A stretch of 64,000 nt of DNA, taken from assembly GCA_024305745.1 (NCBI GenBank), contig JAHRBS010000012.1:935001-999000 (forward strand), given 5' to 3'. Source of the DNA: Polyporus tsugae (taxonomy: Eukaryota > Basidiomycota > Agaricomycetes > Polyporales > Polyporaceae). Shown piece after piece: positions 57,710-64,000 of this stretch (the first letter of the stretch is position 1; every line of letters begins with the position of its first letter). The notes below the pieces were generated by a model that was not told the DNA's origin, ran no database searches, and saw only the letters and a program-made list of their open reading frames with translations. A program made the position numbers and the translations under genes.

Positions 57710-58332
57710 TAGCTCGTGCATCCATGTATTCTATTATCTGTCTATCGTGCCCCGTCCGCTCCCTCCGTTCTGTACTACTTGACCTGCCTGCAATCGTTTC
57801 TCTCCTGTCCATGCGTCTGGATTACCGCGTCGCCTTGTCGCTGCATCAATACCTTACCAGACTGTACGAGTAATGGGCTTCTACACAGTACACACACGTC
57901 GTTTCTGCGTCTCCGTAATTACACCTCCGCTCTCCCCTACCCTCCTCCCTCCATCATTATACCAGCACCTTGTCTCCTTTGCTTCACGCTGCTGTAGTTG
58001 TGTGCTTGCTTGTAATGATAATTGCAGCAGGTGTGTGCGTAGAGTTGACATCTGGGGCACATCGTCTGCTTGGATCTCTGGCTCATTCACCTCCTTCTGT
58101 GTATCTTGATTTGGTCCTATCGCTGTATTCTTACGCGTCGATACTGAATGAGATATGATATCGGCGTGTTGAAGCCAAGGATCATGATAAAGGTGTGCGT
58201 CGGCGTATGTACAATGCTGAAGAGCGCGATGTGGGTGTGATGGAGCAAGAATAGAAGGGATGACGATGATACAGCGGCTTGAGAAGGATGGAGTGATGGT
58301 GATACAAACCAAAATTGACGACTGCACCCGGT
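57710..58332. other. Convergent intergenic region
   Basis: 3' flanks of the membrane protein (+) and CBS-domain gene (-). No conserved ORF was seen. Confidence 0.35.
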
Positions 58333-59396
58333 TCAGAACCCACGGCGAGAGACGAAGTTCTGGAGGCGATGGCGTCATAGTCAGCGAACGGGACAAAACG
58401 GCACCGGCACTGGCAGCGGAGGCGGAGGAACGAAGACGCGAAAGCGAAGGCAGAGCGCTTTTGGCGATTTGGGAGGAAGGGCGTAAAGATCCGAATCAAG
58501 GGACGAGAAGCAAGGGTATGGAAGATAGAGGGGCGGGCAAGACGTACCTCTAGATCGTGCGATGTTACGACACCGAGGACAAATTTCCGGTCCCAATCGG
58601 TGACAATGGCGAAGATGTTGCGGGTGAGGAAGTCCTCGAGCTCCGCGAGCGGCGTCGAGGGCGCGATGACTGTATATGGTGTGCCTGTGCGCTTGAACTT
58701 CGTCATGTATTTCTCCACCTTATCGCTCTGGAAACGACACGGCGGAAATGTGGAGAGCGCAAGAGGAGCGGGAGACGAGTGGGTGGGAGGAGATGCGCCC
58801 CCATTGAGTACAATGCCGTTCTTGGTTCGGGATAGGAGACAAGACTCACAGGGTCCGCCTCGCCTGCTTCCCACTTGGACTTGAGACCGGCGACGTCGAT
58901 GTAGCCTAGCAGTTTCCGCTTGCGGTCGAGAACTCTGCCCGTTTCGCCACCGCCCACAAGGTCCGAGACGAGGGCGGGTGAACGGTTCAGACGAGGGCGA
59001 CGGAGCAAGGACAAGGGCGTTAGAAGTCAGTAACGGTAGAACAGATCCCGCAGAGTTTCGCGGCCGCATTGATATCGCGTTCGCGCGGCCCTCGCAGGGG
59101 CGCGAACGGGGATAAGCACTCACGGGATGTGGGAGAAGTCGCGCTCGTAGGCCATCTCTATTGCGCGTGAGATCGCCTCGTCAGAGGGGAGCGAGAACGC
59201 CGGGGGCAATTGCAAGTCCTGTGTCCCGCAGGTGCGACAAGGGGTATGGTGCACGTATGTGCGCGCGAGTAAGCTCTAGGGCCGTTGTTGACTAGTACGC
59301 GTACGTTGCGCTGACCTCTACGACTGCCCCGCGGTACTTGTCCGCAGACGGCCGAGCGAAGTTGGACTGGCTGGTCAGGGTGGATGTTGTGGCCAT
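58333..59396 (-). CDS. CBS-pair domain protein
   Basis: Small protein made almost wholly of a CBS pair, an adenosyl-ligand-binding regulatory module. ATG 59396 gives MATTSTLTSQSNFARPSADK and YRGAVVE, then DLQLPPAFSLPSDEAISRAI with EMAYERDFSHIP (CBS1 first half). After introns come VLDRKRKLLGYIDVAGLKSK, then SDKVEKYMTKFKRTGTPYTV and IAPSTPLAELEDFLTRNIFA, then IVTDWDRKFVLGVVTSHDLE (CBS2, with the GVVTSHDLE end typical of the fold). A short last exon NFVSRRGF ends at TGA 58335-58333 after a roughly 200 nt intron. About 190 residues. Similar stand-alone CBS proteins are widespread in fungi with no settled role. Confidence 0.85.
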
Positions 59397-59766
59397 TTTG
59401 CTCAAGGGAAAGCGTTTGTAATCAGCAGAGAGGATGTAGAATGTAGCAGAGAGGTCGATAACGTTCCGAGAGCGATGCAGGAGGTTCAGAGAGGGTTATA
59501 AGCAGACAAAACGCGGTCTGAGGCCATCCTCGATCGTGCAATCCGTTACCGAACGATTTCCCATTTGTTTTCGGCCCTCTCCGATTATCCCGGACTGCAT
59601 TTCTCTAGAAATACCCGTATCGGGTAAGGGTTTGGTCAACTCGGAAATTTATCGCGTAATATCCTGACCCTAGTCTAAGGTCTGGAAGAGACGTGCACTG
59701 ACGCGTCGCGTCCACTCACAGACGCATCCTACACGCTCATCCTCATCGTCCTCTACTTCCTCCACC
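59397..59766. other. Divergent promoter region, CBS protein / RPN1
   Basis: About 370 bases between two divergent starts. I saw no known proteasome control element and no repeat. Confidence 0.35.
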
Positions 59767-62700
59767 ATGCCTGAGCCAACCAAACTTCCCGTTCCGGTTA
59801 CTTCGCAAGACCCTAAGAAGAAGAAGCCCGAGGAAAAGCCTGACGAGGATGTAAAGGACTCAGCAGCAAAGAAGAAGGATGAGGAGAAGGAGGGCGAAGA
59901 ACTGGTACGTCTGGACAGTGGCTTCAGGCGAATGCAGCTCACACCGGATTTGTTCTAGTCGGAAGAGGATCTTCAACTAAAGAATGAGCTGGAGATGCTT
60001 ATTGAACGGTTGCGGGTGTGTCTGCATTACTTGACCGACCAGGCCACGTACCCGTACTCAACGGTGGCTGGCTCCACTCTAGGAACCTGATACCAAGCTC
60101 TATCGACCAGCTCTGGAGACACTGAGGACACTGATCAGGACGTCGACTTCTTCCATGACGTCTGTTCCGAAGCCGTTGAAGTTCTTGCACCCTCATTACC
60201 CTGGATTGCAAGCATTGTACGAGACATGGCCCGCCTCGGACGACAAGGTGATATTGGCTTCGTGTCCTGGCTGATAGAGCGCAGACACATTTGAATGACT
60301 GGGTCTCTGTTGCTGATTCATTTCACAGAGTCTCTTCGCAGATATCCTTTCTGTTCTGGCCATGACCTACTCCGATACCCAACCACGAGGAACACTCCGT
60401 TACCGCCTCCTTTCTGCTTCTCTAAAACCACTATCGCCCCTCTCAGAACCGGGTTCTTGGGGTCATGAGTATGTCCGCCATCTTGCTGCAGAACTCGGCG
60501 AAGAATACAACTCGCGCGAGCTCGACGAGGCGGGCATGGAGAAGGAATCAGAAGAGAGCACAGTCCCTGGCACCGTAGACGACCTCCGCAATCTTGCGAT
60601 GAAGTGCGCAACCTTCCTGCTGCAACACAACGCTGAGCCGGACGCCGTGGACCTTTTGGAGGAGCTTGAGATTGTGGACAAGATTGTGGACATTGTTGAT
60701 GAGGACACATACGAGCGCGTGTGTCAGTATATGATTCGGTGAGATATTTTCTTCTATGATTTTGACGACGATTTGCTCAGTCTTGGACCGGTAGTTGTGT
60801 TAATCTTCTCCCGCCACCCGATGACATCTCCTTCCTCCGAACCGCGCACCGCATATACGCCACACACAACAAGTTCCCCCAGGCACTTGCATTATCGATA
60901 CGTCTCGGTGACCAGGATCTCATCCGCAAGGACTTCCATGCCCCGGCCAATCCTAGTATGAAGAAGCAGCTTGCATTCCTCCTCGCACGCGCACAGGTAC
61001 CCAAGGAATGGCTGGAGGCCCCTGCAGAAGACGGCATGGACGATGGCGAGACGGAGCTCCCAGAAGACCTTGTCGAGTGTTTGAGCAATACGCGCCTCAG
61101 CACACAGTTTAAAGAGTTCGGCAAGGAGCTCAGTGTCCTGGAGCCGAAGAGCTTGGAGGATGTGTACAAGTCACATCTCGAGAATACCCGTACGTATCTA
61201 ATCTCGAAGTGATGCGTCCTCGCGATCATATCTGACATTGTTTTATAGGGACAGCAACAGCCGCGAACGTCGATTCCGCGAAGGCCAACCTCGCCGGTAC
61301 CTTCGTTAACGCATTTGTCAATGCTGGGTTCGGTAATGACAAGCTCATGGCCAAGGCGGAAGAGGGCGACAGCTGGGTGTACAAGAACAAGGACCACGGC
61401 ATGCTCAGCGCCACCGCCTCCCTCGGCCTTTCCGTCCTCTGGGACACGGACGAGGGTCTCTCACAGGTCGACAAGTACACGTACTCGTCTGAGGAACACA
61501 TCAAGGCCGGTGCATTCCTCGCGTTCGGCATCCTCAATTCGGGAGTGCGGACCGAGGCGGACGCGGCGCTCGCGCTGCTGGGCGAGTATGTCGAGAACAA
61601 ATCGGTCTCGCTCAAGACGTCGGCCATAATCGGTCTTGGTTTGGCGTACGCCGGCGCGCAGCGTGCAGATATCATGGAACTGATTTTGCCGTACGTCGCG
61701 GACGAGGGCGTGTCAATGGAGATCGCGTCGTTGGCGTCACTTGCACTTGGCTTCATCTTCGTCGGGAGCGGGAACGGAGAGATCGCGAGCACGATCCTGC
61801 AGACGCTTATGGAGCGCGAGGACAAGTATCTCGACGAGAAGTGGGCGAGATACATGGTCCTCGGTCTTGCATTGCTCTACCTCGGTATGTGTTGCATGTT
61901 GTCGTCACTACCCAGGATGACACTAATACGCCTGGATAGGCCTACAAGATGGTGCGGACGCGACGATCGCCACACTGAAGGCCATCGAGCACCAGATCGC
62001 GCAAACTGCCGCCGTGCTCGTTGACATGTGCTCGTACGCGGGTACGGGTAACGTCCTGAAGGTGCAAGAGCTGCTCCACTATTGCGATGAGCACATCGAC
62101 AAGTCCCCCAAGGAGAAGAAGGACGACAAGGACACTACACCGGAAGAGCCGCCCAAGGACGATACCTTCCAAGCGTTCGCTGTGATTGGTATCGCACTGG
62201 TGGCGATGGGTGAGGAGATCGGCGCTGAGATGTCGTTACGACAGCTCAACCACCTCGTGAGTATTTCGTCGTCCTTTTCGGTGGTAAGCTGTGGGCTGAT
62301 AATGTGCGCACCCAGATGCACTACGGTGAACCCATCGTCCGGAAAACCGTGCCCCTCGCCCTGGGTCTCGTCAGCGCGTCAAATCCCCAGATGCCCGTCA
62401 TGGACACCCTGTCGAAGTACTCGCACGACAATGACCTTCAGGTTGCGCTTAATGCGATCTTCGCGATGGGCCTCATCGGTGCGGGCACGAATAACGCACG
62501 CCTGGCGCAGATGCTTCGACAGCTCGCCGGATACTACTACAAGGAGCCCGACTGCCTGTTCATGGTCCGCATCGCGCAGGGTCTTGTGCACATGGGCAAG
62601 GGCACCATCACGATCAATCCCTTCTTCTCAGACCGGACGATCATGAGCAGGACGGCGGTCGCGGGTCTGCTAGCCACCCTCACAGCGTTCACAGACACCA

Positions 62701-63087
62701 AGGGCTGTAAGTGCTCACCGTTACTTTCCGAAAGATGCATTCGTCTCACGATCGTGTGCGCATATAGTCATCCTTGACCGCTACCACTGGATGCTCTACT
62801 TCCTGGTCCCCGCGATGTACCCGCGATTCCTGATGACGCTCGACGAGGAGTTGAACAACATCGCGGTCACGGTACGCGTCGGTCAGGCGGTCGACGTCGT
62901 CGGCCAGGCGGGCAAGCCAAGAACGATCTCGGGCTTCCAGACGCACTCGACGCCAGTGCGGCTGGGCACGACGGAACGCGCAGAGCTCGCGACGGAGGAG
63001 TACATCCCGTTCGCGCATGTGCTAGAGGGGTTCGTTATCTTGCAGAAGAACCCGGGATGGGAGAAGGAGGACAAAATGGACATCTGA
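59767..63087 (+). CDS. RPN1: 26S proteasome regulatory subunit Rpn1 (PSMD2)
   Basis: Scaffold subunit of the 19S base that docks ubiquitin and UBL receptors. ATG 59767 opens a Lys/Glu/Pro-rich N-terminus. Then [77 protein letters not shown] and a charged linker at about 61020-61080. The proteasome/cyclosome repeat toroid follows: [80 protein letters not shown], then [20 protein letters not shown] and [20 protein letters not shown]. The C-terminus has [18 protein letters not shown] and ends EKEDKMDI at 63087. About ten introns. About 930 residues, the normal size, with no broken frame. Confidence 0.96.
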
Positions 63088-63664
63088 GCCTCGTACAACT
63101 TCAGCGCGCGCATGACACTCGTATTGTAGAACTTTTGCTTTCGGTGTATCTCTAATTCATTCCATTTCGGACTCTGAGCGTGCAATGTGCATCGAGGCTA
63201 GCCGACGCTCGCAAAGTGGCGACGTTGAAGATGATGCGTGGTGTTTCAGTCCAGACGGTTTCTGCGGTTTCGGCATTGACGCGTCTCTCTGACAGAGAGC
63301 ACTTGTATGTCCACCTCCTGAATTTGCTGTCTGTTACCACCATACCACGGCACCTTACACTTCATGACGGGGTCACCCGTTCATATACCCTACATGCTAT
63401 CATTGCTATGCTTCGAGACTTAGCCGACCCTTCATACAAACTCGACCTTGAGGAACTCGCAGCCCACCTTTAGATGGACCTACATTTCCTCCAAACTATC
63501 TGTTAGACCTACTCGATATCTGATTCACCCCCGAAACCCCGTCCCCAGACTGGAAGCAGGCTCTTCGCTCTCCCTTGTTTGGGAATATGCAAGGGATCCC
63601 ACTCAACACGGTCGACGGTCGTTTCCAGCGCATGCTCCGCGTTTCCCCATGGATTTTTCTGAGT
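63088..63664. other. Downstream flank of RPN1
   Basis: A plus ORF at 63180-63473 (97 residues) is open but resembles nothing I know; it may be chance or a small unknown gene. No RNA gene was seen. Confidence 0.3.
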
Positions 63665-64000
63665 CCTGAGCGTACGCTGTGCTCAACTTAGTCGAGCTCT
63701 GCAGCTTCAGCACCCACACGTCTTGTTCTGAAACAGACTACGTACACGAGTGCATGCCGTATTGTATCTGACAAGGCTTGAAAAACATTCCATATGTTTT
63801 GTCTTCGGTGCCAAGTATCCACGTTGCGCCGGCCATAGCCGCCATTGCTGTGCAGGCGCAGTCGGATCACTTAGGAATCTGATCCGGAACGGCAATGTGT
63901 ATGCGCGTTTGACTCATCATCTGCTTGTGCTGCTTACCCTCGGCGTTCCGTCGCCGAGCACCACTGCTTGCCCTCGGTAGCGCGTCGCCGAGCTCCTTCC
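63665..64000 (+). repeat. Dispersed repeat, copy B (continues past window end)
   Basis: Inverted copy of 27645-27978. The shared left edge reads ACGCTGTGCTCAA near 63674. Identity is highest from about 63842 to 63994 (CATTGCTGTGCAGGCGCAGT onward). Differences are scattered substitutions and short indels in the first 170 bases. The copy is cut by the window end, so full element length is unknown. Confidence 0.8.

Noticed and set aside
1..64000. CRISPR arrays, bacterial operons, plasmid or phage functions
   Set aside because: The sequence is intron-rich eukaryotic DNA; no regularly spaced repeats or prokaryotic gene sets were seen.

Overview
This is nuclear DNA from a filamentous fungus, almost certainly an Agaricomycete basidiomycete. 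Genes are GC-rich, packed on both strands and cut by many 45-70 nt GT-AG introns. Families typical of mushroom-forming fungi are present: a DUF6533 membrane protein, orphan seven-helix proteins and an F-box-like protein. No bacterial, organellar or viral gene set and no CRISPR array is visible. All products are inferred by reading spliced translations by eye; exon edges are approximate unless stated.

Layout. 0.2-8.4 kb: SKI8 (-), ribosomal protein eS12 (+), a peroxisomal ABCD half-transporter (+) and a DUF6533 membrane protein (+). 8.4-16 kb: a C-terminal remnant of a siderophore-type N-acyltransferase, the intact acyltransferase (-) with an iron-type GATA site just upstream, an orphan 7-TM protein (+) and a quinone oxidoreductase (+). 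16-25 kb: an NFX1/FAP1 zinc-finger protein (-) divergent from a DHA1-type MFS transporter (+), then a candidate Rec114 meiotic protein (-). 25-38 kb: FAD monooxygenase 1 (-), one copy of a dispersed repeat, a J-domain-like protein (-), a large protein with five Cys modules (+), a dienelactone hydrolase (+) and an interrupted GH89 alpha-N-acetylglucosaminidase (-). 38-48 kb: tRNA-Ala(CGC), SDH4 (+), an APH-fold kinase-like protein (-), a gene-poor stretch, the TFIIA small subunit (-) and an F-box-like protein (+). 48-64 kb: FAD monooxygenase 2 (-), a PTEN-type phosphatase (+), a gene-poor stretch, a second orphan 7-TM protein (+), a CBS-domain protein (-), RPN1 (+) and a second, inverted copy of the dispersed repeat running off the window end.

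Most neighbours are unrelated housekeeping genes (translation, RNA decay, proteasome, respiration, basal transcription), so there is no obvious operon-like or metabolite cluster. The accessory layer is the siderophore acyltransferase with its decayed tandem copy, the two FAD monooxygenase paralogues about 21 kb apart, the MFS transporter, the orphan membrane proteins and the repeat. The best candidate for something undescribed is the five-module Cys protein at 29.5-33.7 kb. The clearest breakage is in the GH89 gene, which has one in-frame stop and one frameshift.
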